Source: Ricinus communis
Lineage: Eukaryota; Streptophyta; Magnoliopsida; Malpighiales; Euphorbiaceae
Direction: 5' to 3'
NCBI RefSeq assembly: GCF_019578655.1
Contig: NC_063260.1
Coordinates: 29,288,888 to 29,352,887 of the forward strand
DNA: 64,000 bases
Shown in pieces: positions 25,020-37,200 of this stretch. A model generated the notes under the pieces. It had not been told where the DNA came from, did not search any database, and was given only the letters and a program-made list of their open reading frames with translations. The position numbers and the translations under genes were made by a program. Every line of letters starts with the position of its first letter. The first letter of the stretch is position 1.

Positions 25020-25084
25020 GGCCCAAAACAATAGCCATAAAGCTGGCCCAATTAGCGAAGCCGGACAGAGGGTTAAATGGCCCA
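25020..25084 (-). promoter_or_regulatory. Cluster of three site II-type motifs (TGGGCC)
   Basis: GGCCCA, the inverse of TGGGCC, occurs at 25020-25025, 25045-25050 and 25079-25084, in a less AT-rich patch. Such clusters mark promoters of plant housekeeping genes, but I see no coding region next to it on either strand. Confidence 0.35.
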
Positions 25085-25444
25085 ATAATTCGGCCTCGAA
25101 TCTACGAAGAAGAAATCTGAAGCAAGTTTCGCACAGCTTTTCCGAAAGAGGGATTATGATATTAAAAGAAAGAATAACAATAAAAATTTTAAAATCTCTT
25201 TAAAGATTATAGAAATGACTTTTGGAAGAAATTAGATTTCAAGTGACTCTCAAGAACTGATTTTATTTTAAGGAAAAAAACAAATATAGAATGCTGAATC
25301 TTCATTGTAAAATAGTTAATATTCAATATCTAGTAACATTATATTTCAGGTTCCCCAAAAAAAAAAAAAGTTAAAGTAACATCATATTGCCTGTAAATGG
25401 TGTGGCATCCTGCAACATCCCGATCAGCCTTCTGGCACAAGGAA

Positions 25445-25447
<3 letters not shown>

Positions 25448-25477
<30 letters not shown>
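25448..25477. repeat. (GA)n microsatellite
   Basis: About 15 uninterrupted GA units. Confidence 0.9.
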
Positions 25478-25480
<3 letters not shown>

Positions 25481-25550
25481 AACCTAATCCCATTTATGTA
25501 TGAAGTACTCTACGTCCGAAAAGGAAAAAATCGAAATATTTAACTCTTTA

Positions 25551-25900
25551 ACTGGAGGTTGAAGTGGAAGCCATCTGGGCCATTAGAGGCACTGACCTTT
25601 TTGTTGTTTTAGTTGTTGTCAACACATAACATTTGCTCATAAAGGCGGTAGAGGGATTGTATCAATGCTGGAAACCCACCAACAAAATGAGATGGGACTC
25701 TTTGTAATTGACTGCAATGATCTTTTGAAGGGTACAAACTGTGGTAGGATTGGCTTTTCACCGTTGGAGTTCGAACACTGTTGCTTATGCTATTGCTAAA
25801 AGAAGTTTAAGATGTAACACAGTCTATAAACACATGGTGGGTGATTGTCCCACCTGAGATGAGATTCAAATGCTTGTAACATATGCCTTAGATCAGCTTT
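25551..25900 (+). pseudogene. RNase H-like (RVT_3) domain relic
   Basis: In one frame it reads EVEAIWAIRGTD, then after a shift MLETHQQNEMGLFVIDCNDL, and after another shift SSNTVAYAIAKRSLRCNTVY followed by VGDCPT and a stop. This order (an EAxAI motif, an acidic IDC block, a final N-V-A-x-x-I/L-A-K motif) is that of the RNase H-like domains common in plants, often derived from LINE ORF2. At least two frameshifts and several stops make it dead. I see no flanking reverse transcriptase. Confidence 0.5.
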
Positions 25901-28870
25901 CATCAGTTCTAATTTACTTTCAGAACAAAAAGATAGAAACAGCCCTGATTTATGGCTGAAGGTGGTTTACATACTCTTTCCTTTTAATTGTAATTTTAAA
26001 AACAAAAGCTAGGAGCAAGACATTTCTTTTACTTATTACAGGCTCAATGAAGCAGATACTATATATAGATGAATGATAATCATCTTCTTATTCTCAAAAA
26101 AATTACATAGTACGGTCTAAGGCTTTCTTTTTCCTGAGAGCAAGTGTTTGTACATATTTTAAATTTTAGATTTATAGTATATTATATAATATCATAACTA
26201 TAGAAATATACAAGTTGAGTCAACAATGGCTATTGCCAAAGTCCAACTTTAGTACTATATAGCGAGTTTCAAAGCTTGTAAACATTTTGTGAACGCCTAT
26301 GGTTCTTGAAATCTTACAAGTTTTGAGAATGTAAAATTGCAAAAGAAAAACAAATAAAAGAAAAGATGTCCAAAAGCTGAAGGATGTTGAAAGAGAAAAT
26401 GAAAGTAAACGGATACATTTCGAGTGCTTTTGTTTATCTTGCAAATAAAACCCTGATAATGGTTGACCAAGTGTTTAATCATATAAACCTAAAAATTAAT
26501 AATTGTAACCATGTGGTATGCAATAATATATAAGTGTATTCTGTTATATAAATAAGGCATTATAGATCTCATTCACGATTCTCCCAAATCCTTTTCCCAT
26601 AATTCTCTAATAACCATGATCACAGACATGCCAAGAATTCCGGTTATTTTGGATCTCAGGAATCAAGTGTTTCCTTTAATTATTTACTATACTACTCATA
26701 TTACAGTTTTCTTTAATGGGAATATCATATATTGTATATCTGTATAAATATAATGTAAAATGATATCGATCTCTTTGCATCTGTCCTTGATTAAAATGAA
26801 CAATGCAATATTCCCTGCTTGCTTATCAGTTTTTCACATACAAACCCTTGCTTTGTCCCTTCAATGTATATTTATATATATTTTACTGCCATCATCAGCT
26901 TGTCGGTCTGTAGGATATAATGCTGCTACTCACTATCTATGTATAGTGTCTATTCTCATTTCCCACCTTAAATTTGTCATCCATTGGTACAACATGCTTG
27001 GCTAGATACTAAGCTATACTATAGATGTCCAGAATGATTATTCCCCTACCCCAGTCAACTTCTAATTCTTTTATTCAGGGCAAGAATGTATATATGTAGG
27101 GTACTACCATATGTAAGGTTTAATAAAAAAATAAAAATTTACCCCAGAACTATATATTATTTTTGGCTTTAGGGTTTAGGTGAGGATGAATTCTTGCTTA
27201 CTTTTCTTCAATTTCATGATCTGCTCTCGTCTGCGTCTTGACTGATGCCTTTTTCGCTTCAAGTAATCCCATTACTTGTCTTGGTTACATTTCGGGATCG
27301 GTTTTATATTCTTATAATAATAAGTGGGTTGCTATTTTGATGCTTGTTTTTGTACTTCTTAATTCCCCTTCAGTTTCCAACTGTTTTGAGTTCTTACTTT
27401 TATTATTTGTCTATTTTTCCTTTAATTGCTTTTAGTACTTTGGTTTACTTGTATTCTTGGCTGAGACCACTTTTTAGCTGAAAGTGAAAGAGAAAGAGAA
27501 AGAGAAAAAGAGAAACTTTCAAACCACTTTTGAATATACACAAGTTTAAAAGAAATAGCACCTACTCTTTAAATTATATCAGAATTTAGATATACATATA
27601 ATCAAGAGTGTATATATAATAATGTATATGACAGAATAATTTTTTTTTCTAATTTAATTAAAATTTTAAATTTAAATCTTTAAATGTAATTATGTTAAAT
27701 CTTTTGAGATTATATTTTACCATTTCTATATATAAGTATATATATATTTTAGGTGTTACTCCAATAAGAACTATGGGTGAAAATGAGAAATGCAATATTT
27801 TGTGCTGGGTTAAACTCACAATATAAATATCACTTGCCAGCCAAAACAAGAATGTAACTATCACCTGGAATGCTTGTGGTTTGGCTCAATATATATTTCA
27901 GACAATGGTAAATTCCTTAGTCATTAAAACTATAAAATGTAACTAAAATCTCTTCAAATCAATAAAATGAATGAATGATATAATGATAGATGCGAATGTA
28001 AGTGGTGGCAGTAGGTCACATGGATATAGCACAGAAAAGGGTGCAGAGTTTGATACTTTCTCCTGTCAGATGAAAATATATACAGACGTCCCCTTCAAAT
28101 ATCAAACCCCATTCACCATTTGTTCTCTTCTCCTCCCATCTCTTTGGCTTCTTTCCTCTTGGAATGTGTGCTTAGAATCTCTCTTCTTTACTCTCATTAT
28201 TTTTCTTTTCTAAATTCTTTTTTAATTGTTCATGTACCAACTAGTTAGATTTTGCTCTCTCCCCATCATATGATTCAATACTCTAATTTTTCACCCATAA
28301 ACATCAAGTCAGCAGCCCTCCTTTTCTTACTAGAACTTTCTCAAAGCAATTCCATGCACTTTTTTATATGCTCCAAAAAACATGATTCCAAAGCACCAAC
28401 AGCGATTACGATTTAAAAGTGGGTAAGAATTTACATATACAAAAAAGAAAAAGAAAAAAGAAAATATTTTTTTTTCTCTTTTTCGTATTTCATGGCCCAT
28501 GCTACATGACAGAGCTGGAAACCCACTTTCTGGCACATGTACCTTAAGCATAAGAAATGTTTTTCTATTTCTCTTCTGATCCAACCAACCTAGCAGATTA
28601 ATATATAGCAAAGTTCAAACAATTTATATAAGTATGGGGAAGAAATTGTTCCATTCATAGAGGTCAAATTTCCCATACTGAATTTTAGTGCCAAATTGAT
28701 ACTGAAAATTAAATTTGTTCACTTCTATACACCAATTAATCTGCAACCAAAACAATAACTCAAATTGGGTAGTGAAAAAAAAAATCCTAGTTTTTCTTTT
28801 CTCAATAAAATCTCACCTCACTTTAGCATGTAGGTAGACCATGCACATTTACGGATGTGTGTGCATGTTA
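25900..28870. other. Spacer between the RNase H relic and the HD-Zip gene
   Basis: No supported gene. Several open frames of 60-90 codons occur but none has conserved composition. The part just left of 28874 is probably the HD-Zip 3' UTR. Confidence 0.6.
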
Positions 28871-28873
28871 TAA

Positions 28874-30744
28874 TTAATTGTTGGAGAATTGATGAGTTTG
28901 GTTGAGTGAGAATGGTTGGTGCTGCTCAGGCCATGGCCAAAATCCTTGCTGCTCTTCCATTCCATTGAACATGTTGCAGAAGTTTTCTTCTTGAATTAAT
29001 TGATGATGATGATGATGATTATCAATTTTCAGACATTGGAGGTGATCTGATGATGGTCTTGACGAGGTTTGAAGCAGTTGAGTCATGCTTGTAGGCCTGA
29101 TAGATGTGGAGAAAAGATGCTTAGTGGTAAGTTGAGAAGATACTGGACTTGTAGCTACTGGAGTTCTTGATATATCTAAGTTATTAGCATCACAACTGTT
29201 CTCACTTCCATTGCTCCAAGAACCCTGATCAGTTTCTTTCTTGAGGTTAACGTCATTTGAGTCTCTTCCTTTTAGATCCATTAACTGCAACCAAGAAGGA
29301 AACAATCAGATACACTTCATGTTCTTGATATGAAGATGATAGATGATGATGATAAAAAGAACATATATAAAATAAAAATGCAACTGAGTGTGTCAACTAG
29401 AAAGCTACTAGAATTAAATTAACTTTTGTTTCTGATGAGGTGCTCCTGACACTGACACTTACAAAGCTGTGATCAACCTAGCTAATCAGGTTATATTAAA
29501 TTACTTAAAGAAACGCCAACCCTTATTTCTGGTATATGGAAATCTTTAATCAGAAAACTATGTGAAAGACTGAACCTAAAGAAATTTTTAATTGGAATAT
29601 GACAACCCTTTTCTCTGGGCAATGAGATATATTAGATGCTCAATTGCTATTATATTGTTCGATGACATGCTATACATTTTAATTACAAGTCACTATTATC
29701 AGATCAAGAACTGTGCTAATACGGCTTGTTAAAATTCCCAAGGGATATAGAAAAGAGAAGAACTAATAATTCCAGAAAAGTAATGCGTATATTGAAACTC
29801 TTAAAGCTCCAACCTAAAATATATGTATCTACACCCTGGAAGAATAAATCAATGGCCAAAAAAGAACTACGATCAGGAAAAGGAAAAACATTATTTGTAC
29901 TTGTACTAAATTAGTTACAAGAGACGAAGCCTAAGTTACAATATCTAAAAAGAACTCTACATATGCAAAGATAAAAAGAACATAAGAAAACTCGGTGTCT
30001 ATTTGATTTTGCAATTAATCTAAAACAAGAAGAAAGTTTAAGGCATACATTGACTTTGTTAATTGCACAAAATTGTAGGATAGAAGTCTATATTGTAATT
30101 ACCTCTGCTTGAAGTTTCTTATTCTGAGTTTGAAGGACCTCATTATCAGCCTTAAGCGCATCAAACTGTTTCTTCAAGACATCATAATCTTTCTCCAACT
30201 GCTTAGTCTTCCATCGAGCTCTTCTATTCTGAAACCAGATAGCAATCTGTCTCGGCTGCAAGCCTAAAGCCTTGGCCAGCTGCATTTTTCTCTCAGGTTC
30301 AAGCTTGTTGCCCAACTCAAAACTCTTCTCCAGTGCCTTGACCTGCTCCAAGTTAAGCCTCTTCTTCTTCTCCCCTAGTTGCGATCCATCATCCGATAAG
30401 TCGTCATCCCCATGCACTCCTTCTTCACACTTTTCCACCCCAGAAAACGACATCGATCTCTTCATCAAGAAATGTCCACCACCTGCATAGAAACCCATCA
30501 CCACAAACAAATCACTCACATAACCAAAAGAAAAGAAAAAAAAGGATAGATTCAGTTAGAGAGGGGGGGAAGACAGAGACAGACCAGGAAAGAGGTGAGG
30601 AGGGCAAGAGGGGAGAGAATTGAGGGAAGAAGGAGAAGGAAGGTGATCATTGTCTTCTTGGGAATGAAACAAGAAACCATGCGGGGGGAATGCCATAAGA
30701 TTATGATCAGTTGTATGACTAAGTTTAGTTGCATGAAAAATCAT
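28874..30744 (-). CDS. HD-Zip class I transcription factor (ATHB20/ATHB13 group)
   Basis: Three coding exons on the minus strand: 30585-30744, 30103-30482 and 28874-29284, with GT-AG borders (102-bp first intron). The product is 316 residues if the ATG at 30744 is used, or 300 from the internal [10 protein letters not shown] at 30696; I recall an upstream start in the Arabidopsis relative, so both are plausible. The homeodomain covers about 91-147, with helix 3 [14 protein letters not shown]. The leucine zipper follows directly with L149, L156, L163, L170, L177 and L184; the last lies in exon 3, so the intron cuts the zipper. An acidic [14 protein letters not shown] block precedes the homeodomain. 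The conserved C-terminus has SWSNGSENS, a His-rich patch, [20 protein letters not shown]-Zip I factors bind CAAT(A/T)ATTG as dimers in the nucleus and act in development and stress. Coding appears intact. Confidence 0.93.
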
Positions 30745-31130
30745 AAATTCATCAATATTTTTAAGGATATAGTTGGGGTTCTTTTTCTTCTTTTTTTTTT
30801 CTTTTCTAAAGAAAAGAAAATTGTTGAAGCTATGAATTGCTGTCTGACTAAATGGATGAGCGAGTGATTCGAAGATGACAAGTTATAGGGAAGAGGAGAG
30901 TGATGGGGCGCAGAGAGACTGAAAGACAGCGATTTTTAGGTTGAGAGAGAGATGGAATGAAAGGTGTACATTGTGTAATATATCACTCTGAGGGAGCTTT
31001 CTTGGACCCATCCTCTGATATGGGTCTCTCTCTCTCTCCCTCTGTCTCCTATCACATTCACACAAAGTTGTGTATTTTAAACATAAGCTAATCATTTGAC
31101 ATTTACTTCTAACCCAAATGATAATCATAA
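30745..31130 (-). promoter_or_regulatory. HD-Zip 5' leader and proximal promoter (CT-rich in sense)
   Basis: The sequence upstream of the ATG is rich in CT or TCTC stretches on the minus strand around 30880-31050, common in plant 5' leaders. A minus-strand AT box near 30977-30985 could be the TATA region. An 81-codon frame here looks like leader sequence, not protein. Confidence 0.35.
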
Positions 31131-31166
31131 TAATAATGATAAAATAGCTAGTTATCTAAAAGACGC

Positions 31167-31215
<49 letters not shown>
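31167..31215. repeat. (AAT)n microsatellite between imperfect direct repeats
   Basis: About 16 ATA/AAT units. The sequences on each side, 31141-31168 and 31213-31240, are imperfect copies of each other (both contain CTAGTTATCTAA followed by GCATAA). Confidence 0.9.
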
Positions 31216-31217
<2 letters not shown>

Positions 31218-34200
31218 TGACTAGTTATCTAAGAATGCATAAATGAGATGATAAATGTTTTTTTCCAATTTAAGCAAGGCTTTGAGTTTGAATCGTAAGT
31301 ATGGATCTACAATTAAACTCTTAAATGAGTATTCCATTGTACGTAAAGATACTATCCGACACACTTTAAATTAATTTCAGATATATGTATACTAAAAAAT
31401 GACTCTTTTTTCTCAAAAGGTCAATGAATTAGATAAATATCTAACTTAGTACAAGTCTCAAACTTGTATCTACATGTCTTTTTCTAACAATTAAGAATTT
31501 AATGATCATTGCATCTACCTAAAGTAGGGTAGAAGCATACAAAGAAATGGTTGCAAATCAAGTAAAAGGCTACTTAATTTGTTACTCTATTATTTCTTTC
31601 AGAAATAAACAATAACCTCTGCAGTTATAAAAATTGACCGTCGATATATATAATATGTTAATGATTAATTTTACTCAATTTAATTTGTGTTAGTTTATAC
31701 TCTATCAAATGAGTAAAATAACTATTTATATATTTTCAGCCAAAATGAATGCTTTATATATCTATTTTATTATTTTAGAGAAAATATATGTATTACATGT
31801 ATATATTTATATATTTTTAGAGAGAATTCTAAGTTGTTGATTTTGTGACATGTTTCTTTCTTTGACCTAGAAATTAAGAAAGGAGGGGTAATAACAAAGA
31901 AATTATCTTCATATTGCCCTCTCAATGATGTTAAGAGGTCGAGCTCGGTGAATTACCAACAAGTTAGTAAAGAAACCTTCCGTTTCCACCATTGGGACCT
32001 TCTGTTTTCTGTAGTGTCCGAGTTGCTTTACTTTTTATTCATGAAAAAAAGCATAGGATCTCCAGGCTAACTATAGAGAAGTGATAAAATCTACTGAATT
32101 TGGACACAGAGAGTAAAAATATATTAGTAATTAAATTAGAATCGTAAGAATGAAACGAAATAAATTGTATAAGAGAGAGATGATTATAATCGTTTGAGGA
32201 GGCACACAGCCCATGTGTGACGAGGAAACTTGTCAACATGAAAAACCCAGAATCCAAGGAGAAAAATAATGGACAAAATGCTGTATATGTCTCATATATA
32301 GTCATTGCTCATTAGTTTTTGTATAAATATAAACATCCATCTGTGGTGGACCTTGCACTTATATTTCATTAATTTATAACTGCTTACTCTGGCATTGGCT
32401 GTATATCTTTTGTTGCCTTTCTTTTTCAAAGAGGCCAATGATAAATGTAGTAATTCGTTTCATTAATAATATGCAATCATTTATTAAATATATTTAATTA
32501 GGAATTCTAAATATTATTTTATACAGTGACTAAATACGTCCATCATTTTCGTAAATTTTTATTTTATTTTTTATTTTTTGGACTCTAAACATTGTAGGGC
32601 TATCAAATTATAATAATCTCATTATTCCTTATCATATGCCTCCGCAGGTGCAGCACGTACCGTTAGAATATATATTTATTTACAAAAGTTTGCAACTGTT
32701 ATGCCTGTCCTAATGGTATTATTATTCTTTTTTAATTTTTATGTTTCAATTGTTAGGATTGAATCTGAGTTCAACGAGTGCCCAATTCAAAGAGAGAGAG
32801 GAAAAGAAAAGAATGCCTTCCATATTATATTAACTAAAGATATTGAACTTATTATGACATTTTCCAATGAATTTAAGCTCGAACTTTTATTAATTCATGA
32901 AGTTGCGGGTGTACTGATTCATATATTTTAGAAGCCATGATTTTAAATTAGAATAACTTACATAAATAGTGTCACAATGATTAATTAAATATTTTAATGA
33001 AGTGATGATCTGACCCACAAAAGATAATTATATAATTAATAATAATGACTATTTGATATAGTAAATCATCGTACCAATCATTACCTTCTAAATTATGTCG
33101 TACTTAGTATATAAAAGTTACATCTGGTAATATTTCCCTCTCGTATATGTAAATATCATTCCAAGTTTCTTTCTTATGCAAGCAATCAACCCAATTAGAT
33201 TAAGAAGCTCAAGGTTTCAGTGAGTTGATAAATAACAGGAAACCAGATTCCTCATTCCTATACTAAATTTTTTGGAGCATCTTCAGGTTTATTATCCATT
33301 ACTTTCACAGACAGGACTAAACAAACATTCGATTTTTCTTAAAAACCAAATCATATAAACTTTTAAATTCAACTGAATTACTTATATGATTCAATTTTCA
33401 ATTTCGGTTCGGTTTTGGTGGCAATCACCATTATCAGCTTTAAAAGGAGCACTTGGGTTGGGTTGGGTTGGGAGGGAGAAACGTATGATTGCAAGTGTCA
33501 ATTTATCCATCGATTAATCATCCTTTTTATTTTTGCTTTTAAAAATTCTAAGTTTTCTAGTGTCAATTGTATCAAGGGAATTTTGGGAGACCCACCACCC
33601 AATATATTTATTTATTTATTTAAAAATATTGTGATGGTGGTGGAAGAGGACAATGTACTGCTTTAGCCTGGCCTACAACAAGCTGCTCACATGCATTGTT
33701 ATTGGAAGATTAGAGGGTACACACACACATACACACCTTTGGGTGGATCCATGTTATTCCCTGTTGCTCTCTTCCTCTTATATTTATTTCTATTTCTATT
33801 TCCATTTACAATCAAAAGCTATTCTGAATCTTCTCCACATGCACCTCTGTTCCCATGTGCTTTGCTTCTTCACATTTCACATCTCTCTCTCTCTCTACTC
33901 TCAACCCTCAATCTTCTTCTTCTTCTTCTTCTTCTTCTTCTTCTTTCTGCTCTTTCCATTCCTCCCTCCCCACTCAGATAATCCTTTAATACATACCTAT
34001 TACACTTGTAATCTCATTTATCTTTTACCATCTAACTAATAAAAATAATATTTTTTTCAAATCATCTTTTATTTTGAATATAGACTTCCAAAGTTTATTG
34101 ACCACATAAAAGGTTTTTAGAATGGTTAAGCTATTATAAACTTAAAATTAAATTATATACTAATAAATGTGAACTTTTCTTTTATTACGATAAATTTTGC

Positions 34201-37200
34201 TAAAAGAGAAAATTTACAGCAAGGAAACTTTTCTTTCACACTAATATAATATACGTAGTGCATAATTCACCCTCATTTGACGCAATATAATTGCAAACAA
34301 GTGATAAGATTCACTAAATTAGTGACTCAAACGTATATTAAAAATCTTCCATTTTTCAATTTCAAACAATCATATTAAAAACTCTGATTTTATTTAATAA
34401 ATAAATCTTATGTGATTTTTAAATGATGAACTTTATAGTGCTATAAGTCACCTTTTTCATTAATACTGCCCATTTATATATGTGTGATAATTGTTTTTCA
34501 TTTTTAGATTTTTTTTAGTGTATATATATTTAGATAATCTAGAGCGTGTCAGACGAAATCTTTATGAATAGTAAAATACTATTTTAAGAGTTTTAATATA
34601 ACTGTATATTTGAAGTTTGAACTCGATATCTTATTAAGTTTTTATGTGGTTTTTTTTTTTTTTTTTTTTATGAATAGATAATAGTAATTTAGGATAGTGG
34701 TAATTTCATTCAATAAGAAATGTAAAGTAGAATTTAGGCTTTCAAGTTCATACTCTTTTGTTTCTTGACCTAGCTAACCATCTGTATTAACAATTTGTGC
34801 TTTTCTCTATAAGATCTTGAAGATTCTTGTACGTTTTAAGCTGAACATCGAATTGGATGTCTTGGGAATAACACTTTGCAGCCTGAATTTGCCAAAAGAT
34901 GAAACTTTCTTTCATATTCTAATTAAGGTCCTTTACATGTCAGTAGAGGTTATTCCAAATCAGCCATTTGAGGTTGGATGGAATTGAAACAAATTAACAA
35001 GTTCATGGACGAAATTGATAGGCCTTGTGTAAAGTGAAGGATGTGTCCGTATAAAGATTGACCAAGTTCAAGACATATGAGATCGTTAAATCAAAAACTA
35101 AACAATTTTCCTTTAAATGAGTTTAATTAGTAATATTTATCCTTTTCCAGTCCTCAATTTTCTTTATATGATAATTTAATATTTTTCTATTCATAGAAAG
35201 TTCAATGAACTATGAATTACACGCTATAAAATAATTAACTTTTAAAGTCAAATGAGTTTAAATGGGATCCAATTCATATTATTAGACTTTATGGGATCTA
35301 ATTATCTATAATTAACTGCTGAGTTAGACCTTGTGTACAAGTTGAGCCACTAATTCCCATTCGATGCCCGCCTAGTTTTCTATGCCATCCCTTTTTAGGG
35401 CCAAATTATTGTCAAAATCTTGTTTCCATTGAACGATATAGAATTACAAAGATGGCTCATAAAGTGATTTTATATCCTGAAAGATGCTGGCTAGATCAGA
35501 TATATAATTATATTTTTCTTGATACTATTTCCATTATTTCCTTTTAAACTATAGAAATATTGATTATCTTTAAGTGAAATAGATTCTGAACACTGGCTAG
35601 CTAATCTGATTCCAACCCATGTTCCTAAATAGATTTAAGTTCTCTTCCATGTTGGGTGGTTGGGACTAAAGACCTTAAGGAATGGTAGCTAGGCAGGTAG
35701 AATAAGGATATTCATGTATTTTTAGGAGAAGATAGCCTTATTAATATTCTTTATTCAATTTACTATTTATACTTTTGCTTTGGGTTGATAATATTCTCAT
35801 GTGAAAGGAGGAAAAAACCAACCATTTATATACTATATAGAAACTTCTTTCTTTTAAAAATAAAAAATAAAAAGCTATGATATTCGTATCCTTTGATTCT
35901 TCTCCTTTCACAATCATTATTACATAATTTTGTATGTAGCAATAAGATTCTTGTAATAAAATAAGTGGTTGATTGGAAGTTGGCCATCGAATTGATTTAA
36001 GTAATGTTAACGGTGACTTGAATTGTAAGTAAAGTCACCCGATGTTAGGACATTCTATACATAATTATATACCAATGGATAATGGATAATTTTCATGCAA
36101 TCTAAAGGTAAACGTGTAAGAAATCTCAAGAAAGATCAATGAAGAAACTTTTTGAAAAATGACTTATGTATTTCTGAGTTCTAACTTTTACATGGATTAA
36201 TCATTCTATCAAATTATATTTTGTTTTTAATATTTTTTTACTATTATGATCTAAGAGGGAGAACTCGAAGGAGTACAGTAATGTCTTCTTTTTTCTTTAA
36301 CACTAATATAATAATCTCAGAAAGAGTACAATTACATAGTCTAAAAACAAAACAAAACAAAAAAGGAGAGAAAGAGTACAATTACATGAGTAAAAACATT
36401 TCTAATATACTTTTTATATATATTAGATTCTTTATTTTCAAGAATTGTTTCATAAAATACATTTTTATGAATTCTTCATTTTTTAAATGTAGAATAAAAA
36501 ATTACTCTCTATTTTAAATTAATAAATGTATTATGAATTTTCACATACTCTCATGATTGCATTTTTTTAACTCTTTTCTTACATGTAAAAAAAATTAAAA
36601 ATAAAATTATTAATAATCAAAAGAATTAAGTAAAATAAAAGAGCAAAACTTAAAGTGCGCATTGAGTAAAAAAAAAATTATTTTTTCATATTTTAATGTT
36701 TTTAAAATATTTTAATTATAAAAATAATATCTTTTGAAATAAGAATCACTTTTTAACTAGGAGATATATGTAATGTTCAAATTCGGATGAAGTTGGGCCC
36801 GAATGTCTCTTGAGTCCCAAATTGGGCCATTTTTGCAGTAAACCGAGTGGATTTGCAGTTCTTCTTCTGCAAAGTCTAAAAGTTGCATGTATCGGAACAT
36901 ATCAAAGTTCAAATCAAAACCAAAGCCCAAATTCTATATTTATATTATATTTGAAAAATCTCACAGATACGTAAAATAGTGCACATTTATCAAAAATATT
37001 GTGTTTTAAAACTTATTACAAAATTATCGAAATTCTTAAAAATAATATCAAAAATACCTAAAACTTTAAAACAAAGCGTAAAACATAAAAATAAATAATA
37101 AATTAATGCAAATCCTCTAAATCAAAGAAAAAATAAATAGATTAACAAAACTCTACATTTAAAATCAATTTTAAAGCAAAAGTTGATAATTATATTCAAA

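Noticed and set aside
33653..34039. 128- and 96-aa frames with Phe/Leu runs
   Set aside because: They translate a pyrimidine-rich tract with a (TTC)n repeat; no family resemblance.
36221..36517. 98-aa plus-strand frame
   Set aside because: Ile/Phe/Asn-rich chance frame in AT-rich DNA.
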